Shown here in pieces: positions 8,613 through 22,671 of a DNA stretch of 64,000 nt. A program made the translations under genes and the position numbers. Location: positions 15,284,589-15,348,588 of the forward strand of contig NC_051142.1 in the NCBI RefSeq assembly GCF_014839805.1, written 5' to 3'. Numbering within the stretch: the stretch's first letter is position 1; each line of letters opens with the position of its first letter. The notes below the pieces were generated by a model. That model saw only the letters and a list, made by a program, of their open reading frames with translations, searched no databases and had not been told where the DNA came from. This DNA comes from Manduca sexta. Its lineage: Eukaryota > Arthropoda > Insecta > Lepidoptera > Sphingidae.

Positions 8613-11477
8613 CAAAAGGTTGAGATGTTTACATTAATCAAAAATTTAAATCAATATGACAGTGTTTTGTTGGTCATTGACTTATAGAGCAAGAGCCCGT
8701 GAACCCCAGACTTTCGTTATTTTATAAAAGCTGAAAGTTTGTCAACGCATGCTCCCAACACAGGTAACAACGATGGGCCATTATGAAGTTTGAGCTACAG
8801 TGGCTTTGGCAGGTACACGGTACTAAAGGTGTTAAAAGCGGCCTGGCTCCAGCAAGTTCCTGCGAAGCAGAACAACTTATTAAATTCTATATTGCGATAC
8901 CTGAAAATTGATTTATAACAAAATGCAAGTATTTGTCGTATTTAACGCTGTAATAAGGATATAGTAATGTAATTCGATATTACAAAGCCCGAAGCTCGAA
9001 GCGTCATTTTACCGCCCCCCCATTTTCAATAGTCTGTCGGAGGCTTATTTAAATATACTCTATCTACCACTCACAGACATGCCCGACGTGTACCTGCGTT
9101 ATGAAAACGTCTAATCTCTTAGTGATGTGACGTTACCTGTAATTTATTAGAATTTTACGGTCTCAATTGACCGACCTCAATTTTTTTATATTTGACTTAT
9201 TGAAGGAATCCTTTACAAAAAAAAGTAGGTGGGAAATATAGTCCTAATAAAGAGACAGAAACATATAATATCCAGCTTAGTAAGATATAAAAAGATGAAC
9301 TAGTTAATGAACTAGTTGCTCACAGTTTTATTTTTTTGTGGTAGTCACGCTATAGACAGTGAACTTAGCATAAATGGAACAAACTCTAAGAAAATAAAAC
9401 TAAAAAGACAGAAAACTAAAGCGAAACGCGAAAGCTTCGCTATTTCGTCTGTAGTGTGTCACTGCTGGGCGTCCACTTTCGCCACCTTTCCATAACTGCA
9501 TTACTTCTTAAGCAAGTAAATCTAAATTCCAGCGAGGTTATAGATTTTTATTAAAGGAAATGATAATCACTTGATTTCACTAATTGATCATGTCTGATAT
9601 TTTATTTCATATATTCTCATTTCCTAACCTTTACAAGGACATTCATCAGCTTGAAAATTAAAACGTAGGCACACAGCATCCGCCATACACCGAAACCGCA
9701 CAGGAACAGATTCATTCATGATCGTGAGGCCTAAGGAATCAGAGCAGAAGGAACACCACGGACGTAACCAAGTTTTAATATCGGGGAAGGGGGATAAAAA
9801 ATGAAACATTAGAAATGTGCTTTAAATTACATTCATATTCATTTGAAAATGGAACAGAAGATTCCAATTTCAAAAAGAATAAACACAATCAATTGTTAGT
9901 TCAACAAACTTTATTTGACAGAACACAATACGCTATGAGGAACACAATAGTATCCTTATTAGTTCATTCCGGTTTTCTAATAGAAAGTCAAACTGGCAGA
10001 TTTGCTTTAGAAAATGGTGTGTACAGATCGATCTATACCTAAATTCTATTTAATTTGATATCTATATTACTTATATCTGAACGATATACAATTCTTACAT
10101 CTTTATTAGAATCTAAACATGCCTTAAAAATATCTTCAATTTTAAAGATACGTCCGATCAAAAGAGAAGTTTTATCTGACTTGTTTGAATTTTCTAGAAA
10201 GTCTTCGAGTTTGTTCGGAACGCTTTGATTAACTTTTCGTGTCTTTAACTTTAAAGTTTCTGCTTATGGAGGATTTCTGCAAGTGATATAATTTTTATGT
10301 TATGTGAGACTTCTTTTTTAAACTCTGGAAACTAACTAACACTCCGAAGCCAGTCTGTCGTATGCGAGATATGGTATACAGCAATGAAAAACTGTTATAC
10401 TTCCTTTAAAGATCATGCCTGGTGGAAGGGTATTATATGTTTTTTATTAATATAAGAAGCACCACAATACATACAGTATACGCTATTAACTTAATATAAT
10501 TTAATGAGAAAACAGTCCTAGACATCCGATATATGTATCGGTAGAATATACGTCAATAGTCATAAAAATATTGGTTCGGACTCTTTTGCGTAACATCTAG
10601 TTACCGTTGCGACGAAGGCTATAAAAATAGTAATTGTCTAATCAAACAATTAAGCATCTCAATGAATTACAAGTCAGACTAAGAAAAATATAATTCACGA
10701 TCGATTTAATCTCGATAAATTCGCTGAACACAAGTGGGTCAGCCCCAGCGCATCACTAGAGGTCACGCGGCCATTGTTTTATTTCTACGTTAAGCACATC
10801 ACTGTTCTAGAACAAAAATGAAAAATTCATCTCGGCTCATTGTGAGCTCACTGAGTTTATCGGCGTATTCATCTCTATCGGGCAAGCTCGTTTACTATAT
10901 CTCATATGAGAATTTAATTTAGCCTCAAAATTTTAGAGGCAAAACCTTTTGTTTTCAATTTGTAAATTATTCATTTTTGAATGGTAGAACAATAATCAGT
11001 TTTGTGTTCACGAACGAGCTTACATAAGCGAAGTAGTACTACTGTTATACAGAAACCTAAGGTGAAGTTACCTTTGTTTCGTTTCGTTAAGTAAGTGTAG
11101 ATGTAGTGATTGAATACTCCATACACTTTCTTCTCCCTTCTTTTTTGATGACAAAATATTTGACGCTTTTCATTCTTTTGTTTTTAGTCTTTATTTAAGG
11201 AGCCTGGTCTTAGTTTTACCACCATTTCGCTCCGTGCGTCTGCTTTCACCTGTATTCACTCACTTTTCACGATTTCAATTTTTTTTTTAATAAAACCTAG
11301 CTCCTTCCGACGCAGGAACCGACAAAAAAAAATATAATGCTCCCATTGAAATCCAAAGCTTAAGGTCCATTGCACACACATTGCGATTTGATGCTTATTT
11401 TTTTTATAAAAACACACAGTCACACCTTTTAACTTCAAAGGGTTAAGCAAAGCCGCAACTGGTGCTCCCACTTTCCA
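8613..11477. other. No recognised gene or repeat (2.9 kb)
   Basis: AT-rich unique-looking sequence. Open frames at 9624-9809 (minus) and 9815-10042 (plus, 75 codons) show no domain I recognise, and their composition matches the surroundings. Confidence 0.35.
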
Positions 11478-11652
11478 CCGTGTGTATTCCGTCCCATTAT
11501 GTGATAGGGGATAAGCCTATTGCCACATCGGTCACAAATTCCAGACCCCGGTGACACTCATTAGAAAAATCCAATATGACATTGCCCGATCCGGAGATCG
11601 AACCTGAGACCTCAGCACTGCAGCCGTACCATAATACAATTACACCACCGAG
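11478..11652 (-). mobile_element. SINE-E copy
   Basis: Antisense tRNA-derived SINE. At the right end, ACACCACCGAG is the complement of a box A-like CGGTGGTGT, and GATCGAACCTGAGACC the complement of a box B region. The body shares TTCCGTCCCATTATGTGATA with copies at 21811, 26395 and 40609. Diverged and truncated at its 3' end. Confidence 0.7.
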
Positions 11653-12189
11653 TTTATAACAGTTGTATCATAATTCAGCATTCAGCCCATTTAATCGTAA
11701 ATGGTAGTGGTCAAATATGCACCAACAAAGTAGAAAATCATTTTCTTACTGCCCTAATACACAACAAAATCTCAAAACCAATTTAAGTATTAATATTGCT
11801 TTTAATGACAATCTTGGAAAATTAAAAAGACGGCCTATAAAGACTACAAGCGGTAGCTGATTCCAAAAGAACCTAGAAAAACTTGCAACTCTCACTATTA
11901 AACATCATCCATATAACTCATCTGCAAGCAATATACTTGATTGCCAGCGTTAATTCTATTCCTCCCCCAGGGTGGAGTTCGGCCAAGTAATCACCAAGTT
12001 TACGAGTTTCACGTCTATTTTGTGCCTACAATGTGATACGCTATACCTACATTATCGGTATAGTTGATGTACAATGAAATTCAATTGAAACGTTATGATT
12101 AATGTTTTAATACCCGACTGTGCAGAAGGGGAATATTTTCAGGATTTTTTGTTAATATTAGAATTTATGTGAGGCGTTTTTTATACTCT
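11653..12189. other. No recognised feature
   Basis: AT-rich. Nothing gene-like seen. Confidence 0.4.
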
Positions 12190-12370
12190 GTGCTGGTGGT
12201 AAAAAAATTGTATCACAGTAAATCCATAAGGTGTAAAACCCGCCATAGTGGCCCACGGAAGGGTTTTGGGTTCGGAAATGAACCTGTATATACCCGATTT
12301 AAACAGGCCGGCATAATTGTGTGTACGGGCAAGGGTTAAGCAGCTCACGTCAGTGGACACTATAGACGTA
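12190..12370 (+). mobile_element. Repeat C
   Basis: AACCCGCCATAGTGGCCCAC and ACAGGCCGGCATAATTGTGT match the repeat C consensus. Diverged at both ends. Confidence 0.65.
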
Positions 12371-12488
12371 GTGGGGGAATTTTAATATAGGTGGTCAATC
12401 TTCAAACCGAGTAGTGTGCAATTACTGTTCTGTCCCAATTTGAAAAACATTGTAGCCAACATGGACCTCACGTGCATCTCCACTGCTA

Positions 12489-12600
12489 AGTGGACAGACG
12501 ACTTCATAACAGTCGCAGGAACACGTTGGATGCAGGCCGCTTTTGACAGATCCATCAGGAAATCTTTAGGATAGACCTATGTTCAGCAGTGGACTTTGTT
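12489..12600 (+). pseudogene. RTE-type C-terminal remnant
   Basis: Reads KWTDDFITVAGTRWMQAAFD, then RSIRKSLG, a stop, and TYVQQWT. It is the same C-terminus as at 7701, with one in-frame stop and no preceding polymerase sequence. Confidence 0.65.
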
Positions 12601-15600
12601 AACTAATAATTATAGCCAAAATAATTTCACATTATGAGATACATCTACCAAAATAAATAGGCATATTTATTAAAAGGTCTAAATTCCTAAAAACACGTCA
12701 ACTGGAAACTAGCAAACTTTTCTACACGGTTCAAATTAAACTAGTTTCTAAAAGGCTATATCGTCGCGATCTGTACGTTTCGGAGTGGTCGGACACGAAT
12801 CTAATTTGTTTGCCGAATCACAAGCACGGGTCACGTGGCTCATGAAATGTCAGTTTCCATCTGACTCTTGATAGTTACGAACATTCGACTAGTACAACAT
12901 AGTTGATTTAATACTTTATTTTTGGATATTAAAATAACTTTGATGTAACCATGCTGTGGACAATTTCTATTATTGGTCAGCCCGACTGGATCGGTACCAT
13001 TGTATCAAAATGAATCTGGAATCATTTTATTCGTAAGTTCAGTAAGAATATATTTAAAGGACCAGCAAGTGCACTCCTTCTCACTTCTCCCTCTCCCCGG
13101 CTCTATCTCTCGAACTTAAAGGTCATCAAGGGCGAAATAAATAAGTACCAGCTCGAAACCACACTTGTAGACCAAGACAGTCAAGCTGAGGCGTCACAGT
13201 TTTTATTACTCTCTTCTCTTTTTATTAACTCTGGACATTACCGGCTTCACAACCTAAATACACTCCCACTACCCCGACGATTCAATAAAATGTTATAAAT
13301 CATTTTATATTCACCATTCACTGACACACTTAACCATTCGAAGCTTCACTCACAGACATCGATTAATTCACTCGTTCGTTCGTTCATCTGTACAAACGTA
13401 CGTTTAACATTACTGACATCAATTTGCGAAACGTATTTATTTTTAATTGACTCAGCCCTGTTGATTGCTGGCGACGGATCTGATGCTTACGTCATCCGCT
13501 CAGGTTTTTATTGATCAGTCTGGTGTGAAAGTTTCTTTCTCTCTATTAGTCTCTTAATGAGAAGATATTCATTATGTTCCTCCGGTAGAATAAGACTGTT
13601 GTTACTGTGTACAAAAACAGATACAACAATAATCCTAGACAGATTCTGTGGTTGTCTGAGTAGGTACTGCTTCGTCTGCCTCTTCCGCCTATGTGTGTAG
13701 GCGTCATATTTTAGTTTGAGAGAGTAGCTAGAAGTAATACAATGTATTGCAAAAGATGAATCAACGTGTTCATCAATATGAATTATTTTTATTTCATTTT
13801 TAATTAGTCTGATGAGTGTTCAGTACTTCAACGCCAACATTTTTGTATTGACACTTTTTATATTACTATCAGCAATCGTCGCGCTCAGTCGAACAAAAAC
13901 GTGCAAGTTGATGACGTGCCTACACTTCCTGATACGGTTGACTCCACGACATAGCCAAGACAGCGATACCTTTGTTTATAGCCCCTTTGATGTCGTCTGT
14001 TCAATACGTTGAACAAATGCAATAGCAGCGTGACTTGTTATTGAAAATGAGTTATAGTGTGATATTTGAAGTTACGTTGCAACATACTAGAAAGACTGTA
14101 ATTGATAGTAGGAGCAATTATAGAACGACTGTCTCGCAAAAAACAGCTTGCATTTAAGTGAATGAAATTAGTGGAAGTGAAAACATTTCTCATCCTTATA
14201 TCTTTACTTTGGAATTATTCTTGTTAACTGACTAGGGGTCAATTAACATAAAGTAACCCATTGACTTGTTTACTGACTTAGGTATGCTAAAAACTTCCTA
14301 ATTTGAGGATAATTTATTTAATTTGGGGATAACTAACCGTTAAGTGATTCTAAACCCGTGTTCATTAAACAATATTATACTGTCGTAATATCTATTGTGT
14401 TAATATGTACTATTTTTTAATTTTATCTGAGCAGACCTCTACTGATAGGTACTGAGAATTCAAGTATGATAGTATTCCTATATCAGGAATATCATCTTCA
14501 TTATTGATTCGTGCGATCTCTTTGAGTCGACTAAAATCGAACGTATAGGGCGCAATCCCACAGGTGCATCCTTAGTGTTTCTAGGAACTGAGCTGTTTCC
14601 CTTTGTCGTAGTATTCATCAAATAGTCACAGGACGAGGAGTTTCAATATTACCTCGTATTACTAAGGTCAAACATTGGCAAAATACGTGACTTAGTTTTT
14701 ATATTTTGGTGATTTTGTTGGTAATCGTACTCACATTACATTTAAAATAAATACTCAAAGTATTTGATTAAAAAGGAAATCCTGAATTGACACATAATTT
14801 CATATTTATTCTAGATAATTTCATAGATGGCCTTTTACTTCGGGAAAGGATATTATAAATGCGGAAAGAATCGCAAGCAAAAGTTACTTCCTTATAAAAT
14901 GATAAAATAATTAGAGAAGTAACTTTACTCACAGCTCCTGAATACAATGATCAACACAGTATTCAATTAAAAAATGCTACATTCAAAATGCTGCACAGAA
15001 TCCTGCGAAAGTCTCAAAAATTAAGGGACCAAAATCAAGTTAACACAACACCAAATAAACCATCATAGGACACAATTTGCTTAGAATTCTAACTAGATGC
15101 GGCCATGCCGTGACAAACAACCATGTAATACTGTAATGGCCCCATTAATGCACGACCTGTAACCCTCCCTAATATCATATAACACACCTAACATTATGGA
15201 ATGTGATAACAACTAGCTGGTGATTAATTTGTAGATCATTTATGGTGATGGTGACCAATATTTTTGTACCACTATATAGTGATAGGCGTCTACGCTGCAG
15301 GCTATTCTGATCTAGTTGGTCCCCAAGATACAGGCCTAGTTTGTAGCACCCTGTCTATTGATGTTTTGATTTAAATTAGTTATAAACAATAATATTACAT
15401 ACTAATAATAATTTAACTACTAATGTGTTCCTACTTGTTATATTTTGTGCAAAAATAAAAACATTTGTTATTAATATTATTCTCAAACCCGCCACTGCAA
15501 CATATTTTACAACAACGATAAGTGAAGCCGAGCAAGTTGGTGGTAACACTGATATGTCTTCAACCAGACGTACTAGCTATATTGCCTTATGGAATCCTTG

Positions 15601-15714
15601 CTGAAACTACAGTGAAGCAAATGAAAGTTTAGGAGACCGAAAAAATCTCTTTGTTTCAAGTTCTTTTATTATTGGTTACACATATAACAACACGCCTTTA
15701 TACCTTTTCAGGGA
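12601..15714. other. No recognised gene or repeat (3.1 kb)
   Basis: AT-rich and unique-looking. A 66-codon frame at 13812-14012 has a hydrophobic start (about residues 9-26) but no family resemblance. It could be chance and is not called a gene. Confidence 0.35.
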
Positions 15715-15883
15715 TAGACAGAAGTGTACCCCATATTTTGACAGCCATCTTATGTTTCGTTTAGCAACGGGTGGGCCTACGGGAATAATAAGTAGAAATA
15801 CTCAATATCACTGCCAGCCCTGGGATTTGAAGCAGAGACTTCAGCGCGATAGTCGTACCTCACACGCAATTACACCACCGAAG
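15715..15883 (-). mobile_element. SINE-E, diverged copy
   Basis: The right end ACACCACCGAAGCA and CCCTGGGATTTGAAGCAGAG are the complements of tRNA-like boxes A and B in SINE-E order and spacing. The body is poorly conserved. Confidence 0.55.
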
Positions 15884-16290
15884 CATTCTGATCACTGATT
15901 AAGCATTTAATCTCTCAATCAATGAAAATACTTCGTTACGGTAAGTAACTTTAAAATTTTGCCAATCCGTACCCCATTCCCCAGACATTTCAATGTAATC
16001 CCTGAAAACTCGACAGTTAAATGGGTCATCAAATGAAAGGCCGGTAACATATTAATACACGGAGTAATCAAACCCCGGACGTGGTTTAATAAGGGGAGAG
16101 GTTGTGACAAAGCTAACTACCCATTAGGATAACGGCCGACGCGGGGTTTCGCGGCGTTCACGTTTTATGTAAGCCTGTTTAAATTTTGGGACATTTGACG
16201 GAACTTTTATGTGACACAGTTTATTGTAACGCAGTAAATTATTTTATTTAAAAAAGATGATTTATGCATCTACATGTATCGGTCCGGTAG

Positions 16291-16385
16291 CGACAGGATG
16301 CATAAAGCAGCAGACCGGGCTCTGTGGCGTACCCTGGGACAAGCCTTTATCCAGCATTGGACTGCAACGGGCTGATGATGATGAA
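16291..16385 (+). pseudogene. RTE-type C-terminal remnant
   Basis: Reads DRMHKAADRALWRTLGQAFI, then QHWTATG and a stop, with TGATGATGAT directly after. The last 27 codons are open, but everything upstream is lost. Confidence 0.6.
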
Positions 16386-17576
16386 AGTATTTTATTTATT
16401 ACTTTCGACTGCGTACTAACCCGCTCCGGAGATACCCGAAGCCAATTAAGGCAATCAGAAATGTGCAGGTATTAGTGAAAGATTTTAAAAATTCGAAGTA
16501 GCGGACTCAGAGAGCGTGTTGAACAAAAACGAAGATTGTAAACAATATTTTAATTAATATATACGTTGCTATAAATGATGAATCCTGCTTGGTGCTCCCA
16601 CTTGTGGTTTATACTCTTAATACCTTTTAAATTCAATCTCTTGAAACAGGCAGTTTACGATGCACATTCTGCTCGACGGTAACAGATAAAGTATGTGAAA
16701 TTCGCGTCTGTATAGTTGCCTTTCTGGTTGTCTTCAACTATGCTAGTTGCTAATCGTTACTCAGGAATACAAGGGACAAGGGTTGGGTCCGCGCGGCCTC
16801 GTCTCTCTAAATCATTATTTAATAGTTGTCACCCGCTGCGTCACCACGTCCGAGTTAAAAACTATTGTAAAATATTTCCTCGGGACTAAAAGGTGTAATT
16901 TGTGATCCGATTTGTAGATATTGGAAATGCTTCTAAAGTCCTCGAAGGTATAATTTATAAGAACAATTTTGAGTTAGCAATTAATTATAAAATCAAACTG
17001 TTACGTTTATGAAATCGAACTAAACAAAAAGTTATATGAAAAGTAGTGTTCAGTATTTCTCCGATATCTGAACTCCTTCAGTGAATAGTAGTAATTGCTC
17101 TCTCTGTAGTCTTATTTCAAACTGTAAATCAATTCCACGCCTTTAAAAAAATATACATAAAAATTAATTTATGGAAATAATTTTCTTTTTAATAAAAAGT
17201 CATATTAGTCCAAATACCTACTTGAATATGAGGTTTGAAACGAGAGCGATACAACCAATGTAACTGGCCACAAGGCATGCAAAATTAATCACTTTTTAAA
17301 ATTAAATTGAGAGTTGAACCACGACCGCAAATTAGAGAAATATAAATTACGCCAAACATTGAAAAGCGTTTAGAGCTGTGTAAATATTTGGCTCTGCTAA
17401 TTAATAACTCGATCCTGCCGGCACGCGCTTTAGATTTTGTTTGTTGATAATTTTGGTTGTGATTTGAAATCGCTTAGTCACATTGGCGTAGCCAAAGTTC
17501 TAACCAATCCGTCTATTCTCATAATTATTTAGTTCCTAAATATTCAATATTTTTTTTTGAAACACGCACGGTAAGG
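16386..17576. other. No recognised feature
   Basis: AT-rich. Nothing gene-like seen. Confidence 0.4.
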
Positions 17577-17775
17577 TTACCCCAATCCGGCTGATGGTAA
17601 CTGGAGTGGGGTCCAATAGAATGTAGACTGACGAGAGATGGTTACCTCTCGACAGTTGACACAATTATGCCGGCCTGTTGGAAGTGGATATACACAAGCC
17701 GATCCCACTATGGCGGATTTTAACACCTTGTGCACGGTGGTCCCTATAAAATATATCCTATCACCACCAAAATTA
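17577..17775 (-). mobile_element. Repeat C, antisense
   Basis: GACACAATTATGCCGGCCTG, CCACTATGGCGGATTTTAAC and ATGGTAACTGGAGTGGGGTC are antisense repeat C motifs in the expected order. Confidence 0.65.
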
Positions 17776-18084
17776 GTCTTGAAAATGTTATAACACTATA
17801 AAATTTTATACTTACTTAAGTTTCAGCGTTCGCGCATTTCAATGTACCGGCCGGTGCCATAGTAAACTCCATGCTTCACCCTAAAATACACTAAAAATAA
17901 TTATCTCGTATCTCCGCTCCAATATGTGTAATTCAGTGCATTTTCCCTTAATTACAAATATAATACGAATTACAACTTTAGAAGTTAAAACATATGATAA
18001 CCGAATTTATATATACATTTATTTACCATAGACAATAAACTCATTGATATAAAAGGTGAAATATTACGTCTCATATTAAATGCA

Positions 18085-18290
18085 GGAAATGAGACATGAT
18101 AGTTCCTATCGCTGGACAATACTCACCATCATAAGACATTAGATGTTAAATTTAAATCCAGATGGCTACAATGGCCTTTTCATTGGAACACAGCAGTGTT
18201 TGTCTACTTAGCTACAGACACAGACGATGTACTAGTACCAATCTAGACTGACTCACATGCAAGACTATTACCTAGTTCACATCTTGGAAC
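18085..18290 (-). mobile_element. LINE-B 3' end, degraded relic
   Basis: GAGACATGA, then TGGCTACAATGGCC and AACACAGCAGTG follow the antisense LINE-B order at lower identity. No T run remains. Confidence 0.45.
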
Positions 18291-19724
18291 CAAAATCCAC
18301 ATACGAATCTTTTAAAAGAGGGTAGTTCTTAACACGTCCATTCAAAGAAACCTATTCACGTACCGTTGGATTGCTCAAGGCTCTATTAATTAAAAGCCAG
18401 ACGTTTTCATAGCTCGTCCCAAATTGACACTTAGCTCTTGTTAATTGGATTCTTTTTGGCACGCTCTGTAAAGACCAGTCTTGGAAAGTACAAATGTTTA
18501 CATAAATTCATTTAATTTGATGGTACTACGGATTTGTTAATGGTATTAACATGGATTTTTGTATGAAACATTTTGTACCTATATAATTTTAGATGAACAT
18601 AAGTTCAGTGAACTTTCACATGAGAGACGAAGATGATCGCGTGCATAATTACACTCCACTGGTCACCCTAAACTATCCGGCACAAATTTCATAACGTCCA
18701 GTAAATTGCAATATCCTTCAAATAGGAACTCAATAGAATTTCCACAATATTGCTTATTTGGACTCTCCACATACTAGTTAACCTCGTAGTAATATATACC
18801 GCAATTTATATTTTAGATGTATATAACCGACAATTTTAACAGAGACGTTCTTAAGACATACATCAGTGGCGAAACAAAGGCTGGTGGTCGCTTAACGTGT
18901 CACTGGCACGCAACGATCAATCTACGTCACTGCTCGCTAATTAGTCGCAAATGATTCCCTAATGTCAAAACTATACGCGGTTGGAAACGGATTTAGAATG
19001 GGGTGTGGGGGCGAACCTCCCACTTAAGCGATTCAATTGTTCAAAGTCGTGCGTTATGGAAACTGAAATAATGCTTGATGTCATTCTTTACGCCCTTTGT
19101 GTATGATAAAATAACGTGTTCAGTGCTGTTGAGGCTGCCTTGATACTATTATGCATCAGGTATGTTTGCGGGGGCAAGTGTAGATTGCTTTTATGCCACG
19201 ATGCGTAAATGCTGAGCGTAAACAATGTACACATCGACGATGTTTAACAACATTTTACTGTGTCATGATTAAAAAAATCATAAAAATCGCTGTGCGTCAT
19301 GATTACAGAAATCATAAAAATAACTGTGATATGGCTCTCATACTATGTTACTCTTAGGGAGTGCGTCAATATAAACCTTTCAATCTTATCGAGCGGACCC
19401 GCATTGTACCCGTTTCACACATGTTTGGAAACATATCCATCATCTATCGACAGGGAGGTTACACGAATTAATTAATGAAAAAATGGGCCAAAACTTCCTT
19501 TTGTCCGCGCATCGACCGCACCCATTGTCACACGAAACGTTTCTTTTGTCCGCTCTAATATATAGGGTTGATAACGAATAAATATTGAATGGGCTTTTGG
19601 CATAATACCATAAAGTGATGATATCGAGAATAGATTGTCGAGATGGCGGTCTAGAGTTTGGTCGTAAGGCACTTTTAGGTAACTTCATATATCATCCTAA
19701 TATAAACCGTCATACGTGACTATT
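18291..19724. other. Unique-looking DNA with a 34-bp tandem duplication
   Basis: Two head-to-tail units start at 19262 and 19296 (GTCATGATTAAAAAAATCAT versus GTCATGATTACAGAAATCAT). An 82-codon minus-strand frame at 19440-19688 and an overlapping 66-codon frame have no recognised domain. Confidence 0.4.
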
Positions 19725-19856
19725 TATGGCCGTTTTCGATTCAAATTAAAAAAAAAAAACCACATCTTAACCTTTGATCTAATTCCAAGAAAGAACCAAT
19801 CAAAATAACTAATTTGTAAACATATAAAAATACTTTTGAGATAGATCGTCGTGAGC
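19725..19856. repeat. MITE-F relic
   Basis: TATGGCCGTTTTCGATTCAA at one side and AGAAAGAACCAATCAAAATA, then TTTTGAGATAGATCGTCG, follow MITE-F order at low identity. Confidence 0.4.
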
Positions 19857-21810
19857 TCTTTTCTAAGTATAATTCGCGTGAAGAGACCTGGTTGATGATA
19901 TTATAGAAGTATTCGCCAAATTGGTCGTAATCTGTTACATATCATTAGTACCAAAAGGGTTTTAAAACGATGGTGGAGAGGACTTTACATCTAATAACCA
20001 GTTTAGTACATCCTAGTTTATGTTAGTCACAACAAATACATGTAAACACAGCAGTAATTGTACAGTTGATAATGAAATATGAATACAGTTGCTTTCAACC
20101 ACCTACCGGAGTTGCAGTCGAGTTGTTAATTCAATAAACCAAAAGTTTACAACTAAAGCACGTCTCTGCAGACCAACGGTGTAATCTGCGGCTTCGTGTA
20201 GTCTCCCGAACGTAATTAATGTGGAATGTGAAACGAAAAATATCTAGTTACATTTTCCATATTTTTAAAAAGCGAGTTTTTAAAAAGTCCCGATAAAAAA
20301 ATTAAAAGGATTCCTCGATTATAAAAACAGAATCGATGCGCTACAAAAATCAATAGAATTAGCTAGCAGTTATAGTAAACCATGAAAGACGGATAAAATT
20401 GTTGAGCCCCCAAGGATTTCAGGTCACAAATCACAAGTAGTGTTGCCAGATATTCCAAAGAATGTCCCACTTTTCCATTCTTTTAGAGTTTCTCATGCTA
20501 ACACCCCAGAATCCAGGAATTTCATCTAAATAGATAATATAAGAAATTCAGAAGAGACCGAAGTGTAAGCTATATATGACGCAAGATGTGATATGAAGAT
20601 AGCAACAGACTACGGCACGTGGATATAAGGAATAAAAAATGTATCCAAAAAGTTGTTTTTATCTCCAAATCCTGGGGCCGTAGACGAGATGCCTTCTACA
20701 ATCGGTAAAGCTAATAGAAAATTTTAAAAAATGTGTAGGAATGACGTATACTAGCACGTCTGTCGTTAGGATATGTCATGCCTATAAATTTGGTGTAACG
20801 TTAACGATTGTAAAAAGGCATCTTGTCCACGCCCATGGTATTCCAGACCATCTAGCAACACAACTTCCATGTTCATAAACCATAAACCTCACACCTAAAT
20901 CAAAACCCCGTCGACCGTACAAAACTGCTCAATTTCAATCCATTACCACCATAAAACCACCATAACATCCAACAGCAGTAACATCGCCAGTAATGGTCGG
21001 GTTGTTAACAATAAAATCTTATCCGTGCAGGGAGAGCTCGGCGCTATAAATCGACTACGATCGGTAATGGGTTCAATAAATAAAACATGCCAGGGTTGTG
21101 GACAATGACGTACGGACCCAGGAGTCATTGACTCCACTTTTATTTGCGTGATTGGGCGGCTTAATGGTCTTAAAAGGCAATGCAGTGTTTCATAAAAATT
21201 GAATTGAAATACTAGAGCTCTGGTTGGAGTACTGCTCTTCTTGGTGCCAAGCATTGTTCTCTACTAGTTTAAGGAATAGTATAACTGGACATGCTGAGAT
21301 GGTATTTGATATTATGGCGACGTGCTCATTGTCGTTATTATATGACAAATGTATTGATCGTCAAATCATTTATTAATATAAAAAGGTGAATATATTATTG
21401 AAATAACTTAAAAATGGCACATACAGTTTATAAAAAGTTGAATACAAAACCACCCTTCGTTCAAGGAGGTTAAAATTCAACATCGACTCCCGCAAAATTA
21501 CGTCAAAATTCCTTCTTATACGAATCTTCCTTCCAAAATGCTCATAATTTCGCCGCACATTTTTAGGACTTCACTATTTAAGCCCTTAATAACGCACTAA
21601 TGCCCGGTGAAGGTAAATCCGCAATGAGATCTGTCATGGGCAGACGTTATACTCAAAGGGATAAGCTCTCAGTTGATTTGAGGAAGCTCAAGGAAATTCA
21701 GCAAATGTTAGTTGGATTATTATGGACCATTAGGGTTTGTCTCGTGTGAATTTTGATGATGTTTCTTTATAACAATGTTATAGTCAATACCTTTTGGGCT
21801 ATTGGACTTC
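19857..21810. other. No recognised gene or repeat (2.0 kb)
   Basis: A 103-codon minus-strand frame (20943-21254) is the longest here. It has no recognisable motif and I consider it chance. Confidence 0.35.
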
Positions 21811-22070
21811 CTCAGTGGTGTAGTTGTACTGCATGCGCGGTACGGCAGCGCTCTGAGGTCCTGGGTTCGAATCCCGCGTCGGGCAAAGTGATATGGGCAG
21901 TGTGTATCAGCCCGGAGTCTGGAATTAGTGCCCGATATGGAGATAGGCTCGCCCCCTATCACATCCTGGGACGGAACACACATGGCGAAAAGTGGCTACC
22001 CTGGTTGAATCTCTGCATATCACTTCAGGGATAAATGCGTGATGATGTGTGTCTGTGTGTGTATGTTACC
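21811..22070 (+). mobile_element. SINE-E, near full-length reference copy
   Basis: The 5' head has box A-like AGTGGTGTAGTTGTACTG and box B-like GGGTTCGAATCCCG about 40 bp apart, as in a tRNA-derived RNA polymerase III promoter. It is followed by GGGCAAAGTGATATGGGCAG, AGCCCGGAGTCTGGAATTAG and CCTATCACATCCTGGGACGG, and ends in a GATGATGTGTGTCTGTGTGT tail. It encodes no protein and would rely on a partner LINE for mobility. Confidence 0.85.
21839..21875 (+). promoter_or_regulatory. tRNA-like internal box B region of SINE-E
   Basis: GGTTCGAATCC is a perfect-looking pol III box B core; box A (TGGTGTAGTTG) lies upstream near 21816. Whether it is transcribed is unknown. Confidence 0.55.
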
Positions 22071-22204
22071 ATCAAGAAAATATAATTTGGATTGGGTTCC
22101 GTATGTACTAACCATGTTGCTTACTTGTGTATGCCATGAGGGTAGATACTATTTTTTTTCTTAATACTTTAAATATCTGGTAAATAAAAGTCTTATCTAT
22201 TTGA

Positions 22205-22297
22205 CAACTAAGTTTACCTCGTACATTGTCATATTCAATGATAAAAATTCACGTCGAATTGATAACTTCCTCCTTTTTTTGAAGTCGGTTAAAAACA
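22205..22297. repeat. GAAGTCGGTT-type MITE end fragment
   Basis: CTCCTTTTTTTGAAGTCGGTT at its right end resembles the terminal repeat of a small element seen again at 26840-26965. Only one end is visible. Confidence 0.4.
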
Positions 22298-22671
22298 AAC
22301 AGCGCTCCACACAAAACCACTCTCAATAAAATCAGAATGAACTAAAGCACTCTAAACACTAGAGGAGATTAAAACAATATTGATTTAAGCCGTGCACTCG
22401 ACAGACGATTTTATATAACCTTAAACGAACAGCGAACATAGAACAACGGCTCCATCGCAGATTAATCTTAAAACAATATAATCCTACGGCATTCTTGCCG
22501 AACAAAACAATAAAACATTGAAACAACAAGAAAGCTCGTGAAATGAGTCCGGGAAATTAAGAGAGATTTTTATACCACTATTTTTAACGATACTGGCCGA
22601 GAAGCTTATTGATATTAGCGCCATCTATTGGTTCATTAAAAATTCTGTTTTAAAAGTCTTGTCGCCATTTT

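Noticed and set aside
20943..21254. 103-codon minus-strand frame
   Set aside because: No recognisable motif, composition like its surroundings and no splice or start context. Frames of this size are expected by chance in 64 kb.
21816..21875. A genuine tRNA gene
   Set aside because: Box A and box B are present, but acceptor and anticodon stems do not close and the same sequence recurs with a long non-tRNA body, so it is a SINE promoter.
21753..22034. 93-codon frame on the plus strand, and an 87-codon frame on the opposite strand
   Set aside because: Both are translations of SINE-E and its flank; SINEs are non-coding. The same applies to frames at 26384-26656 and 40594-40872.
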